A stretch of DNA of 33,157 nt from Clostridia bacterium (GTDB lineage Bacteria > Bacillota > Clostridia > Lachnospirales > Lachnospiraceae): the NCBI GenBank assembly GCA_910576325.1, contig CAJTIM010000035.1, positions 1 through 33,157 of the forward strand, given 5' to 3'. The position numbers and the translations under genes were made by a program. Shown in pieces: positions 1-8,540 of this stretch (positions are counted from its first letter, which is position 1; each line of letters opens with the position of its first letter). The notes below the pieces were generated by a model. The model ran no database searches and was not told the DNA's origin. It was given only the letters and a program-made list of their open reading frames with translations.

Positions 1-75
1 GAATTGGGTCATAAAATTTGTGACAGAGCTAGAAATCTCATTTCCGTTTTCAGCATTATATGGTATACTTGACAT
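1..75 (-). CDS. Transposase, N-terminal fragment cut by window edge (probable)
   Basis: The minus-strand frame opens with ATG at 75-73 and stays open to base 1, giving 25 residues that begin MSSIPYNAENGNEISSS. An AAGGAGA ribosome binding site lies at 84-90, eight bases before the start, so this is a real gene start. The N-terminus resembles, from memory, DDE transposases of the IS4 type common in Lachnospiraceae. That family call is an inference from very little sequence and cannot be confirmed without the rest of the gene. No inverted repeat could be placed with confidence, although the element's end should lie somewhere in 100-200. Confidence 0.45.
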   Translation of the reverse strand, partial: MSSIPYNAENGNEISSSVTNFMTQF

Positions 76-508
76 GGCATAAATCTCCTTGCTGTGTGAT
101 TGTTATTCGCAATTCAATTATACCATCAAGTGCAGGTTTGTGCCTTTTTTATGGACTAAAGTATTGACTTTTCAAGGTTCAGCACACCAATCGGTGTGGG
201 AAGTTTGAGACTATTAGATAAAGCGTATAAGAAAAGACGGAAAAGGCTACTCAATCAAACGGATAGCCTTTTTCTAATTCCCAACCTAAATTTTTCCAAT
301 ATTCAGTAGGAAAAATTCTAAATACAGTTGCTCAAATTGCTCGAAAAATTAAGAAATGTATGAATATACACCAAAATTTGGAAAATGAACAGTGGGAACA
401 CTTTTCCGAAAAGGGAGAAAAATTTCAACCCCAAGGCGCCCCTGTTCCACCATTGCACCAAAACCACAATAACATCTAAAAAATACCCAAACAGAAAGGA
501 CCCTTCAA
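76..508. other. Gene-free stretch with small hairpins
   Basis: No coding frame with a ribosome binding site is visible. It holds the 5' leader of the transposase-like gene, a short hairpin at 183-198 (CACACC/GGTGTG), a terminator-like hairpin at 241-274, and an AT-rich hairpin at 289-317 (AATTTTTCC/GGAAAAATT). The end of the insertion sequence probably falls in the first half. A short plus-strand frame at 385-585 has no ribosome binding site and runs into the MBL gene, so it is not called. Confidence 0.5.
241..274 (+). terminator. Rho-independent terminator-like hairpin
   Basis: AAAAGGCTA at 241-249 pairs with TAGCCTTTTT at 264-273 around a 14-base loop. The T run follows on the plus strand, and the A run at the other side makes it potentially bidirectional. 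It could isolate the insertion element from the gene at 509. Confidence 0.5.
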
Positions 509-1394
509 ATGTACGAATTAATACAGATAACCGATCAAAGCTACTATATCCAAAGCCCAACCCGCATCGGCCTGGTAAAGCTTGACGCCGAAAACGTCTG
601 CCTCATCGACAGCGGAAACGACAAAGATGCCGGAAAAAAATACTCCGCCTTCTCGAAGCAAACCACTGGAACCTAACAGCCATCTACAACACCCACTCCA
701 ACGCCGACCACATCGGCGGCAACCGCTATCTCCAAAATCAAACCGGCTGCAAAATCTATGCTCCCGGCATCGAGCAATCCTTTACCAAATACCCCCTTCT
801 GGAACCATCCTTCCTATACGGAGGCTATCCCTGCAAAGATCTAAGACACAAATTCCTAATGGCCCAAGAAAGCGACGCCTTAGAACTTACAACCGACTGC
901 CTGCCCCAAGGCTTTACCCTCATCCCCCTGCCAGGACATTTCTTTCACATGACCGGCTTTCAAACCCCAGACAATGTAATCTACCTAGCCGACTGCCTAT
1001 CCAGCAAAGAAACCTTGGACAAATACCAGATCACCTTCATCTACGACATCGCCGCCTACCTAAACACCCTGGAACAAGTAAAAAACATGAAAGCCAAACA
1101 CTTCATCCCCTCCCACGCCGAAGCCACCGACCACATCTCCCCTCTGGCCCAATACAACATAGACAAAGTCCTCGAGACAGCCGAAAAAATCACCCATCTC
1201 TGCGAATCCCCCCACACCTTCGAACAAATCCTACAGCACCTATTCACAGACCAAGTGGCCTAAAAATGAACTTCGAACAATACGCTCTAGTCGGAAGCAC
1301 CGTCCGCTCCTACCTATCATGGCTCAAAGACACCCAAAAACTAGAAACCACCTTCGAAAACAACCAACTACTCTGGAAACAAATACACCCATAA
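509..1394 (+). pseudogene. MBL-fold metallohydrolase, broken by two one-base deletions
   Basis: Three successive reading frames together make one metallo-beta-lactamase-fold protein of about 295 residues. Frame one starts at ATG 509, with AGAAAGGA at 492-499 as ribosome binding site, and runs to the A7 run at 634-640. One missing A there throws it into a stop. Frame two carries the metal motif THSNADHIGG (about 693-722) and continues through LPGHFFHMTG to a stop at 1261-1263. Frame three supplies the C-terminus from about 1257 to TAA at 1394 (FEQYALVGSTVRSYLSWL). The second shift fits loss of one base in the GTGGCC stretch at 1255-1260. HSNADH in place of HxHxDH is a known variant of the fold. 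Substrate is unknown. The break may be real decay or sequence error. Confidence 0.8.
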
Positions 1395-1410
1395 AAAATC
1401 CCCTATTAAA

Positions 1411-1526
1411 AGTCGCTGCGCGACAGCACTAAAAGGTAAAGCCACTTCGACACACCTGTAATGAGAGCAACTTTTATTCGAAAAGGCACTCATAAAACTT
1501 CCTCTCGCACGCCATTGCGACTTTAC
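1411..1526. repeat. Dispersed hairpin repeat A, copy 1
   Basis: It begins with the mini-palindrome GTCGCTGCGCGAC, followed by AGCACTAAAAGGTAAAGCC, then a long imperfect inverted repeat. Outer arms are at about 1437-1455 and 1507-1526, and inner arms at about 1463-1477 (GAGAGCAACTTTTAT) and 1492-1506. CTGTAAT stays unpaired on the left arm. The same sequence occurs at 15254-15367, and in truncated form at 26163-26214. This copy has more arm mismatches than copy 2. Confidence 0.8.
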
Positions 1527-1649
1527 CAGCCAGCAAAAAACATCTCACAAAATCACTTAACATTTCTTAGCCGGACTATATCCTTCCCCCCACACAACCC
1601 CAAAAGCAGCCAAATCCAAACCACTCCCCCAAAAACCTCCCACAGCCAA

Positions 1650-1856
1650 GGCTGCTGCAAAATAAGCCGTCAGCCATTTCCGGTATCCGGTGTCCGGCTG
1701 TTCGCGTACACGCTGTCTGATATGGACGAACATTGCCAAAAAACCCACCGACCCAAAAAACCAAAAAAGGCAATGTCCGTCCAGAGCAGACAGCGTGTAC
1801 GTGAACCGTCCGAACACAGGATATGGAAATGGCTGACGGCTTATTTTGCAGCAGCC
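1650..1856. repeat. Large palindromic element B, copy 1 (~207 bp)
   Basis: Bases 1650-1681 are an exact 32-base reverse complement of 1825-1856. Inside lie conserved, imperfectly pairing segments (TATCCGGTGTCCGGCTGTTC at 1684-1703 against a partner ending at about 1824), an inner stem (GTACACGCTGTCTG with CAGACAGCGTGTAC), and an apical stem (ATTGCC/GGCAAT) around an A/C-rich loop. The core recurs at 8682-8897 with different outer arms. Minus-strand frames through it (1557-1817, 1576-1878) are by-products of the palindrome. Confidence 0.85.
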
Positions 1857-1865
1857 CTCCCCCCA

Positions 1866-3086
1866 CTAAATCATCCAAACCGGCACCATCAAATCATTAC
1901 TATTAAACACAGCCACCTCCCCCCGCAAGCAAAGAACCGCCCCTCTCTCCCTCGGAAGCGACGCCTTATCCAAAATAGAAAACACACGCGTACACTTCTG
2001 CTCCGGATTCGCAGACCGTTTCACCTCCAAAGGACAAATCCACCCATCCCGTTCCAGAATCAAATCAATCTCCTTCCCCTCCTTATCCCGATAATACCAA
2101 AACCGGCACTCCCCGCCGGCCCCATAGGACTTAAGGATCTCCGCCACCGCATAATTTTCCAGAATCCCCCCGCTCAAAGCCCCATTCATCAAAATCTCCG
2201 GCGAAGCATACCGTGTCAGATAAGCCACAACCCCCGTATCCATAAAATAAAGCTTCGGCGCCTTAATCACCCGCTTCAGCTTTTCATCCTGATAAGGATA
2301 AAGACAGAAAATCAAATGGGTCCGCTCAAGAACCTTAAGCCACCTCCGCGCCGTATCATCGGAAATCCCCACCTCCTGAGCAATCTGATGCAGATTCAGC
2401 ATCTGCCCGGTTCGACAGGCCGCAGCCCGGATAAAATCACTGAACTGCATCTTATCCGACAAGCTTACCAGCTCTCCCGCATCACGTTCAATATACGTCT
2501 GCAAATACGAATTATAAAAAGCAGACCATTCCTCCTTCCCCCCGCTTATCAGCTCCGGCATCGTCCCTTTCCAGATTCTTTCATACATCTCTCCCAAGTC
2601 CGCCGCCCGATGGTTCTTCTTCCTTTGGACCAGCCCATTCAAATGCACGGAAAACGGCATCTGCTTTCCACTGCCATACATTTCATGCTGCGACAAAAAA
2701 GACAGCCTGCACACAGCTACCCTCTTGGCGGAGGACTCACAGAGAGCCGTAAGCTCCGGAAAAATCTGAGAAGACGCAAGCCAGAAAGTCCCGGGGCCTG
2801 CTCCATTGTCCACCGCAATCTTAAGATACACCAAAAGCTCCGGCGCATACTGAATCTCATCAATAAAAATAGGAAGAGGATGCTTCTGCAAAAACAGCAC
2901 CGGTTCTGTCTTTGCCATCCGCCGTTCCTCAAAATCCTCCAGGCTTACATAGGTTCTTTTCTCATCCATCAGCCTTTTCAGCAAAGTGGTTTTCCCGGCC
3001 TGCCTTGGTCCGATCAGCAGAACACAGGGATATTCCTCCGATAAAGCCGGTATTTGTTCCTCCAAATCACGCTTGATATAATCCAT
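1866..3086 (-). CDS. AAA-family ATPase with DUF4143 C-terminal domain
   Basis: This 406-residue protein has the two-domain layout of the AAA_14/DUF4143 family. The Walker A motif GPRQAGKTT is at residues 26-34 and the Walker B LPIFIDEI at 71-78. A winged-helix-like stretch (QEVGISDDTARRWLKVLE) sits near the middle. A nuclease-like DUF4143 end carries KEGKEIDLILE and PLEVKRS, the D and ExK residues typical of the PD-(D/E)xK-like fold in this family. The start at 3086 is backed by AAAGGAGG at 3093-3100, and a perfect-consensus promoter lies upstream. The family is widespread in anaerobes and its physiological role is unknown. It is often near toxin-like or mobile genes. The gene stands alone, with the palindrome immediately downstream. 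Confidence 0.9.
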   Translation of the reverse strand: MDYIKRDLEEQIPALSEEYPCVLLIGPRQAGKTTLLKRLMDEKRTYVSLEDFEERRMAKTEPVLFLQKHPLPIFIDEIQYAPELLVYLKIAVDNGAGPGTFWLASSQIFPELTALCESSAKRVAVCRLSFLSQHEMYGSGKQMPFSVHLNGLVQRKKNHRAADLGEMYERIWKGTMPELISGGKEEWSAFYNSYLQTYIERDAGELVSLSDKMQFSDFIRAAACRTGQMLNLHQIAQEVGISDDTARRWLKVLERTHLIFCLYPYQDEKLKRVIKAPKLYFMDTGVVAYLTRYASPEILMNGALSGGILENYAVAEILKSYGAGGECRFWYYRDKEGKEIDLILERDGWICPLEVKRSANPEQKCTRVFSILDKASLPRERGAVLCLRGEVAVFNSNDLMVPVWMI

Positions 3087-3125
3087 ACGCCGCCTCCTTT
3101 ATTGGCCAAAATTCGATATACACCA

Positions 3126-3154
3126 ATTATAGTCCATCCTTTTACCTGTGTCAA
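3126..3154 (-). promoter_or_regulatory. Consensus housekeeping promoter for the AAA ATPase
   Basis: Read on the minus strand, TTGACA (3149-3154), a 17-base spacer and TATAAT (3126-3131) match the vegetative sigma consensus at all twelve positions. The predicted transcript would begin about 3119, roughly 33 bases before the ATG at 3086 and ahead of the ribosome binding site. Confidence 0.8.
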
Positions 3155-3243
3155 CGCAAGATCTAATCGTATTTTAGTCCGAATTTTAGTGGTGAATTAC
3201 AGAACCGCAGCTCCGCTTCCATTTCATTTATTTTAAAAATACC

Positions 3244-4610
3244 CTAACCAGGCAGCTTACGATATACATCTGCGCTTACACCCCATAAACCCATTCTCTT
3301 CAAGGTTGGATACTCCTCCGCGGACAGATACTCCGGAAAATAATTCAGTACCTCTTCTTTCCGCAGCAATCTCTTATTTACCTCCGCCGCCAGACCCCAA
3401 ACAAGCTTTTCTTATAATGCTTCAGCGCCTCCTGCGCCGGTTCAAAATTCCCTGCCGCCTTCAGATACTCCACACCCTTTTCAATATCCTCCCGTACCCC
3501 CAGACCTTCCGCGTACATCATCCCCAGACCATAGCTTTTGAACCGATTGTCCTCGCTTTTCTCCAGCATTTTCCGCCCTTTCTCCACATCCTGAGGACAG
3601 CCGTACCCCAGAAGATAACAGATCCCCAGCAGATCATACCGCCTGTACTCAGTCTTATCCATCTCAAAATACTGCACGGCCCGGGCATAATCCTGCGGGG
3701 TCCCCAGTCCCCGGAAATACATATACCCTGCCTGCCCGCAGGCATAGCGGTCATTTCCATAACCGGCAGTTTTTTCAAAGCACGCAAGAGCATAGGGCAG
3801 ATCGCGTTCCACAGCTTTGCCGTCCCAATAAATATCCCCCACAATATGCAAAGCCCACAGATGTCCTGCCTCCGCCGCCTTAAGCGCCCAGGGAAGGGCT
3901 TCTTCTGGTCTGCCCGCATCATACGCAAGATGGCTTGCGAAAGCATACATCCATTCCGGATAGCCCTTTTCCGCCCCCTGCCGCATAATTTCCACTGCCT
4001 TTGCAGGCTCCGGCGGGATCAGATCCCCTCTGCCGCGCTGATAATAATGGCAGTAATTCCGCCCCGCAAGAATCATTCCGCCGGAAAACGCCTTCTCAAA
4101 CCAGGGAATACTCTGTTCCATTTCCTGCCGCATCCAGGCATCCCAGGCTTCCTTATTAGCAAATTCACTTTGTTTGCGGTTTTCAATCTCTATCACATCC
4201 AGAAAATAATAAGTATTCCCAATCATATACTGGCAGAACGGACAGCCTCTTTCCGCTTTTTCAAGTATTTCCTCCCATGCCTCCCGAATACTGTCAAACG
4301 GCATAATCTCCCGCAGCTCCGGGGTCAGCATATCCATACGCAGCGCCCCCAGAACCCCTGCCGCACTGCCCAGGGAGATTGACTGATGGAGCATTGCATA
4401 AGCCGCCGCTTCGTTTTCTTCAAAGGGATGATACTCCCAGCTATAACAAGTGCCGGAAAAACAGCGGGAAAGAAAATAGCAGGCATCCCCGTCCCCATCC
4501 TTTGCCGCATTCAATAATGCGTCCGCTGCCGCCTTTGCCTTGTCATTATCACAGCAATAATAAAGATCCTCAATGGCCTTATCCACCACATCGCTAAAAT
4601 ACTTTCCCAT
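3244..4610 (-). pseudogene. Sel1-repeat protein with a frameshift near its C-terminus
   Basis: The intact frame from ATG 4610 encodes 410 residues up to a stop at 3378. It shows repeated Sel1/TPR-like helical pairs (A..YLL..CY, AGYMYFRGLGTPQDYARAV, GMMYAEGLGVREDIEKGVEY). At the AAAA run around 3406-3410 one extra A would connect the frame to a further coding-like stretch ending at TAG 3246-3244 (about 48 residues, including EEVLNYFPEYLSAEEYP). The called frame instead ends in VWRRR. I infer a one-base deletion. Sel1 repeats mediate protein-protein contacts, and the partner is unknown. AGAAAGGA lies just upstream of the start. The start overlaps the preceding gene by 17 bases, implying translational coupling. 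Confidence 0.65.
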
Positions 4611-5715
4611 GCTTCTTTTTTTCCTTTCTCTTTTCTCTTTCCATTATGACCGCAGAACTTTCCACCTCGGCGGTCACATCAGCCCAGCCGCTTCTATCTT
4701 CCGAAAAGCCGTGATCCAGATAATTAACCAGCCAGAACTTCACCTGTGACGCAGTTCCTTCCTTTGCTAAAAATCTGGTATTTCCTCCTGCCTGATTGGT
4801 GCGCCAGATAACCATCAGTTCATTTTCAATACCGAGAAACAGATCAAAAGCTTCCGTTCCCCACTCCAGAACTGCTTTCTGATATTTTCCCTCATAGATA
4901 CCATCTACGGCCAGTTCTACATCCCTGGCAGAGAAAAATCTGTGCTCATCATGCCAGCTTTCACCGAAAATCACCAGGAGCTGATGCCAGCAAGACGCTA
5001 CTCCCTGCCCAGCCAGAAGCTGATGCCAGAAAGCTTCCACACCTTCCTGCAGGGTATCTGTTTCATCTGACCCATCCTCTGCCTTGTCCTCCTGGGTATA
5101 CTCTTCGTTTTGGAAATCATCATCTTCATCCTGGCAAGTATTTGCTTTCAGGCTTTCCCACTCGGAAAAATCAGGACTGCCTGTCAGCAACTGTTTCATC
5201 CATTCTACCGCCATATCCGGCTCCATGCTTTTCTGGCAAATCCGGTATCCGCCCTTTGGCATCTCAAAAAACGCCGCCATAATAATAGTATCATAATAAA
5301 CACATAAAATCTGCATTAACAACCCCTGTTTCCCGGCAGAGAGAGGCGGCAGTATCTGAATATCGAAGCGTCCTGGCTCTTCACTTTCCACAAGAAGGTT
5401 CATCTGTTCCCGCAAACGTTCCGGTGTAACCAGGGAACTCCTGTTTCCGTGTGTATCCGTAAGAACAAACTGGTTAACCGGCGCCTGATCCGTTTTTTTA
5501 TCCGGCTTAACCAAATCACGCACTCCGTCCCATATTCCTAACAAACCAAATCCCGCCATACCAAGCCCGACCAGCAGCCGGATAATTCCAATCCCTTCCT
5601 TTATTTCAGCCAAACCTATAACTGCCAGGCCAAGGCCGAGGAATGTCCCATATATCCCCAATATGAGAGGTATTATACGCAGACGTTTTTTATTTTTATA
5701 ATGTTTTTCCTTCAT
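4594..5715 (-). CDS. Hypothetical protein with two N-terminal membrane segments
   Basis: The product has 373 residues and I do not recognise its family. A basic N-terminus (MKEKHYKNKKRLR) precedes two hydrophobic segments at about residues 13-35 and 43-62, the second ending in GIWDGVRDL. The rest is soluble, with an acidic patch (DEDDDFQNEEYTQEDKAED) and a local duplication of the motif WHQLL (FWHQLLAGQG, CWHQLLVIFG). It ends in a basic tail, REKRKEKKKHGK. The gene overlaps the Sel1-repeat gene by 17 bases, so the two are probably co-translated and may act together at the membrane. A GGAG-type site is weak upstream of the ATG at 5715. Confidence 0.7.
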   Translation of the reverse strand: MKEKHYKNKKRLRIIPLILGIYGTFLGLGLAVIGLAEIKEGIGIIRLLVGLGMAGFGLLGIWDGVRDLVKPDKKTDQAPVNQFVLTDTHGNRSSLVTPERLREQMNLLVESEEPGRFDIQILPPLSAGKQGLLMQILCVYYDTIIMAAFFEMPKGGYRICQKSMEPDMAVEWMKQLLTGSPDFSEWESLKANTCQDEDDDFQNEEYTQEDKAEDGSDETDTLQEGVEAFWHQLLAGQGVASCWHQLLVIFGESWHDEHRFFSARDVELAVDGIYEGKYQKAVLEWGTEAFDLFLGIENELMVIWRTNQAGGNTRFLAKEGTASQVKFWLVNYLDHGFSEDRSGWADVTAEVESSAVIMEREKRKEKKKHGKVF

Positions 5716-5768
5716 AAGCTACTCCTGTTGATATTAAAATCCATTATTTTTATTCTTTTATCTTTTTC

Positions 5769-5797
5769 TTAACATTTTCACAAATTTAGGTTATAAT
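5769..5797 (+). promoter_or_regulatory. Promoter of the zeta-toxin operon
   Basis: TTAACA at 5769-5774, a 17-base spacer and TATAAT at 5792-5797 form a near-consensus vegetative promoter about 34 bases upstream of the small antitoxin-like ORF. No clear operator palindrome is visible across it. Confidence 0.7.
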
Positions 5798-5830
5798 ATT
5801 AAAAACACTCAAAATCCATGAGGTAAACAT

Positions 5831-6010
5831 ATGTGTGATGTAAAAAAATACGAAAAAATCTATCAAGAACTAGAACACCTCCAACCCGAAGATACCTTAC
5901 AGCTTGTTTTAGAAGCCGAAACTGAGGAACAGCGTGACTTTTATGAGTTAGTAGGAGATTTTCTTCTGCAAAAAAAACAACGGCAAGTAATAGAAAGGAA
6001 TCTCTTTTAG
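5831..6010 (+). CDS. Small antitoxin-like protein preceding the zeta toxin
   Basis: This is a 59-residue ORF with GAGG at 5820-5823 as ribosome binding site, seven bases ahead of the ATG. It is highly charged and predicted helical (KKYEKIYQELEHLQPEDTLQ, then EAETEEQRDFYELVGDFLLQ), with a basic end (KKQRQVIERN). It has no recognisable DNA-binding motif. The stop TAG shares its last base with the GTG start of the next gene (TAGTG), a tight coupling typical of antitoxin-toxin pairs. By position and size it is inferred to be the antitoxin of the zeta-like kinase. The epsilon and PezA antitoxins it would replace are different families as far as I can see. Confidence 0.7.
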   Translation: MCDVKKYEKIYQELEHLQPEDTLQLVLEAETEEQRDFYELVGDFLLQKKQRQVIERNLF

Positions 6011-6570
6011 TGAAAAAATATATCTTGATAGCAGGTGTAAACGGTGCCGGCAAATCAACTTTGTATCAAGCTCTGCAGGGCCTGCAAAACATGCCAAGAG
6101 TAAATACCGATGAAATATTAAGATCTTTTGGAGACTGGACAAATCCTGTCGATGTTATGACCGCCGGTAAAATCGCAGTAAAGCAAATACAGCAATATTT
6201 TCAAGAAGGAATCTCTTTTAATCAAGAAACCACATTATGTGGAAAATCCATATTAAACAACATCAAAAAAGCAAAAAAAGATGGATACCTAATTGAACTT
6301 CACTATGTGGGAGTTGAAAATGCTGCTATTGCAAAAGAACGGGTGCGAAAACGCATACAACAAGGCGGACATGGAATTCCGGAAAAAGATATTGAAAGAA
6401 GATACATCCATACGTTTCAAAATCTAAAAATCGTTTTACCATCCTGTGATTTAGCCGCATTTTATGACAACACAGCAAAATTCCACCGATTTGCCATCTA
6501 CAAAAACGGCTCCCCCTTACGAATCTCTCAAAACACCCCGCAATGGTTTAAAAATTTTCAGAATCTATAA
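6010..6570 (+). CDS. Zeta-toxin family P-loop kinase
   Basis: This 186-residue protein starts at GTG 6010. The Walker A motif GVNGAGKST is at residues 9-17, followed by RVNTDEILRS (a conserved Asp/Glu region), FNQETTLCGKS (substrate-side motif), and KERVRKRIQQGGHGIPEKDI (arginine-rich lid). This is the standard order in zeta/PezT proteins, which phosphorylate UDP-N-acetylglucosamine in characterised members. Activity here is inferred. It is shorter than streptococcal PezT (about 250 residues) but in line with compact clostridial zeta proteins. It is expressed from the same promoter as the 59-aa ORF. The 3' end overlaps the convergent GLUG/LysM gene by 23 bases. Confidence 0.85.
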   Translation: MKKYILIAGVNGAGKSTLYQALQGLQNMPRVNTDEILRSFGDWTNPVDVMTAGKIAVKQIQQYFQEGISFNQETTLCGKSILNNIKKAKKDGYLIELHYVGVENAAIAKERVRKRIQQGGHGIPEKDIERRYIHTFQNLKIVLPSCDLAAFYDNTAKFHRFAIYKNGSPLRISQNTPQWFKNFQNL

Positions 6571-8524
6571 AAGCCAGCCATTCCTCCGGTATCCGAAGCA
6601 CCTGCCCCGGAAGCAATAACCCTTGATGCTCCAGTCCATTAACCGCCGCCAGCTCCGGGTAACGGTTCCCATCCCCCGTATACTCCCTGGCAAGATCATA
6701 AAGACAATCCCCCCGCTTCACACTCCGCTCACAGGGCAGCCAGGTAAAATTCTTCAAAACCTCATCCACCTCAAACAAAGAGGGCCGGTAATTATCCCCC
6801 TTATTCGTAAACAGCAGCAGCCATTCCGCTTCATATCCCGAAGCTTCCGAATACCGCAGCGGCAGAGCCGTCACATTGTCAACCATACCAAACTCATCCG
6901 CCACTGCCGCATGCGCAAGCATATCGTCCCGGTAATGCACCAGCCAGGTTTGCCACCCTCCGCTCTGCTCACAGTCCACCGTTTTCACATGCACATCATC
7001 CTTATAGCTCGGCCCCGGATGAAGCCAGTGCGCCCCCTCAATTCCAAGCCACACCTCATGCCCCGTATCCTTCACAAAATTCCCATACTCATCCAGATAA
7101 GCCCCAATATCCGTAAGTCCCCCAGGCACCCGCATCATCCACACCTGCATCCCGGAATCCGAAGCCCCATCCCCACACGCCTCCATACAAAGAGCATAAG
7201 GCGACACCCGCTCAATGGAATACCCCTCCTCACTTCTAAGACAAAACTCCTCACAAAGAAAAACCTCCCCCCGCCCGGCCGTCAGCCGGGACTCCGTAAC
7301 CCCAAGAGGAATAAGCGGAAGCTTCTCCTTCGCCTCCTCCAAATCAAACTCCCAATTATTCCCCTTAAGAGAAACACTCTCATGATCCGAAAGCCAAAGC
7401 TCCATCTCATCCTCCGTAAGCTCCGTCACACTCTCATGACGCATAGACCCCTTCGCCGTCCCCTTAAGGCTCACACACCCGCGAACCGTATGAATCCAAA
7501 AAAGCGTATCCCCCGCAATGGCATACGTATCCTCCACCCCATCCTCCAGTATGGAAACCATCCCCTTATTATAACAATCCTCCAAACTATTCCTCCCCAT
7601 CCGGCCGCAAATCCCCCCGGCCATAGCCCGCTCATACCACTCCGGTTCCTCCGGATAGATATACCCTTTCTGATACCGGACCGAAATCTCCCCCTCATTT
7701 CCGCACTCATAAATATCAGCGCAGTCATTATAGGCACAGATCCCCCCGGCCTCCCAGGTCCCCCGGACCCTTCCATAATTCACACATCCCTGAATCTCGG
7801 GAACAATCGGTTCCTCCTCACTCTCCCCCTCCAGCACCTCACACTTACTAAGACCGGCAATTCCCCCAGCCCCATAATCTCCAAGACTATCCACCACAAC
7901 CTCCGCCCGATTCACACAATCCTCAATAAATCCCCGATTAATCCCAACCAATCCCCCCACATAACAGGCAGTCCCTTCCACCCGCCCCCTCGTCTCACAA
8001 TTCTCAAACCTCCCATAATTCACCATACAAAGCATCCCAACCCCATACTCATCCATATCCCAAACAAGAGAAGGCGCCTCAAAAACCAGATCACGCACCA
8101 CCCCATCCCGTTCCAGACAGACAAACATCCCATTCCCCGCCTCCGAAACCCAGGTAAGCCGATGCCCATTCCCCTCAAACGTCCCGCTATAATTCAAAAT
8201 CGCCTGCCGAATATACGGATGCCCCCGGAGCGCATACCTCTCCTCCGTCTCCATATTCACATCCGCCATCAACCGCGCATCCACCGCCACAGCCGTCTCA
8301 TCCCCCGGCTTCTCCTTCGCAGCCCGATTCACATACCCCACAAACCGCAGATAATCCTTCGCACAAAAAATCTCAAACACCCCATCCACAAAACAAGGGT
8401 CCTCCTCAATCGAAGCACAAAGAGGGTCCACCTCCCCCATACGCCCCCAAAAAAGTCCCCCCATTAATCCCCCAACAATCCCAACCACCAAAACACACCC
8501 AACCACAATCCTCCGCAATCTCAT
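6548..8524 (-). CDS. Membrane-anchored GLUG-like repeat protein with C-terminal LysM
   Basis: I place the start at ATG 8524 (658 residues, MRLRRIVVGCVLVV) because GGAGGGG lies just before it and a signal-anchor segment follows at residues 4-27. A start at 8599 would add 25 residues encoded inside a repeat. The central part has GLUG-type units (YVGGLVGINRGFIEDCVN, AGGIAGLSKC, AGGICAYNDC, AGGICGRMG) within a beta-helix-like region beginning YSGTFEGNGH. The C-terminus is a LysM domain (CLYDLAREYTGDGNRYPELA to PGQVLRIPEEW). It is likely cell-wall-associated on the outer face; ligand unknown. Its 3' end overlaps the convergent zeta-toxin gene. Confidence 0.8.
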   Translation of the reverse strand: MRLRRIVVGCVLVVGIVGGLMGGLFWGRMGEVDPLCASIEEDPCFVDGVFEIFCAKDYLRFVGYVNRAAKEKPGDETAVAVDARLMADVNMETEERYALRGHPYIRQAILNYSGTFEGNGHRLTWVSEAGNGMFVCLERDGVVRDLVFEAPSLVWDMDEYGVGMLCMVNYGRFENCETRGRVEGTACYVGGLVGINRGFIEDCVNRAEVVVDSLGDYGAGGIAGLSKCEVLEGESEEEPIVPEIQGCVNYGRVRGTWEAGGICAYNDCADIYECGNEGEISVRYQKGYIYPEEPEWYERAMAGGICGRMGRNSLEDCYNKGMVSILEDGVEDTYAIAGDTLFWIHTVRGCVSLKGTAKGSMRHESVTELTEDEMELWLSDHESVSLKGNNWEFDLEEAKEKLPLIPLGVTESRLTAGRGEVFLCEEFCLRSEEGYSIERVSPYALCMEACGDGASDSGMQVWMMRVPGGLTDIGAYLDEYGNFVKDTGHEVWLGIEGAHWLHPGPSYKDDVHVKTVDCEQSGGWQTWLVHYRDDMLAHAAVADEFGMVDNVTALPLRYSEASGYEAEWLLLFTNKGDNYRPSLFEVDEVLKNFTWLPCERSVKRGDCLYDLAREYTGDGNRYPELAAVNGLEHQGLLLPGQVLRIPEEWLAFIDSENF

Positions 8525-8540
8525 AACCCCTCCATTCCGC

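Larger units (their letters stand above)
1395..1865. other. Non-coding block with two palindromic repeat elements
   Basis: No supported gene. It contains one copy of the ~115-bp hairpin repeat (1411-1526) and one copy of the ~207-bp large palindrome (1650-1856). On the minus strand the stretch of about 1557-1685 reads like the C-terminal end of a small membrane protein (KWLTAYFAAALAVGGFWG and onwards to a TAA). It has no start of its own outside the palindrome, so it may be a gene remnant. Confidence 0.6.

Noticed and set aside
582..1394. Plus-strand frame of 270 codons across the MBL gene
   Set aside because: Its first two thirds are an out-of-frame reading (Pro/Arg/His-rich); only the last ~45 codons belong to the broken MBL gene.
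1461..3044. Long plus-strand frame opposite the AAA ATPase
   Set aside because: Low-complexity Pro/Arg/His/Lys-rich product, no ribosome binding site, and complementary to a well-supported gene with motifs.
6623..8467. Plus-strand frame of 614 codons opposite the GLUG/LysM gene
   Set aside because: Pro/Ile/His/Arg-rich composition typical of the antisense of a real gene; no start site.
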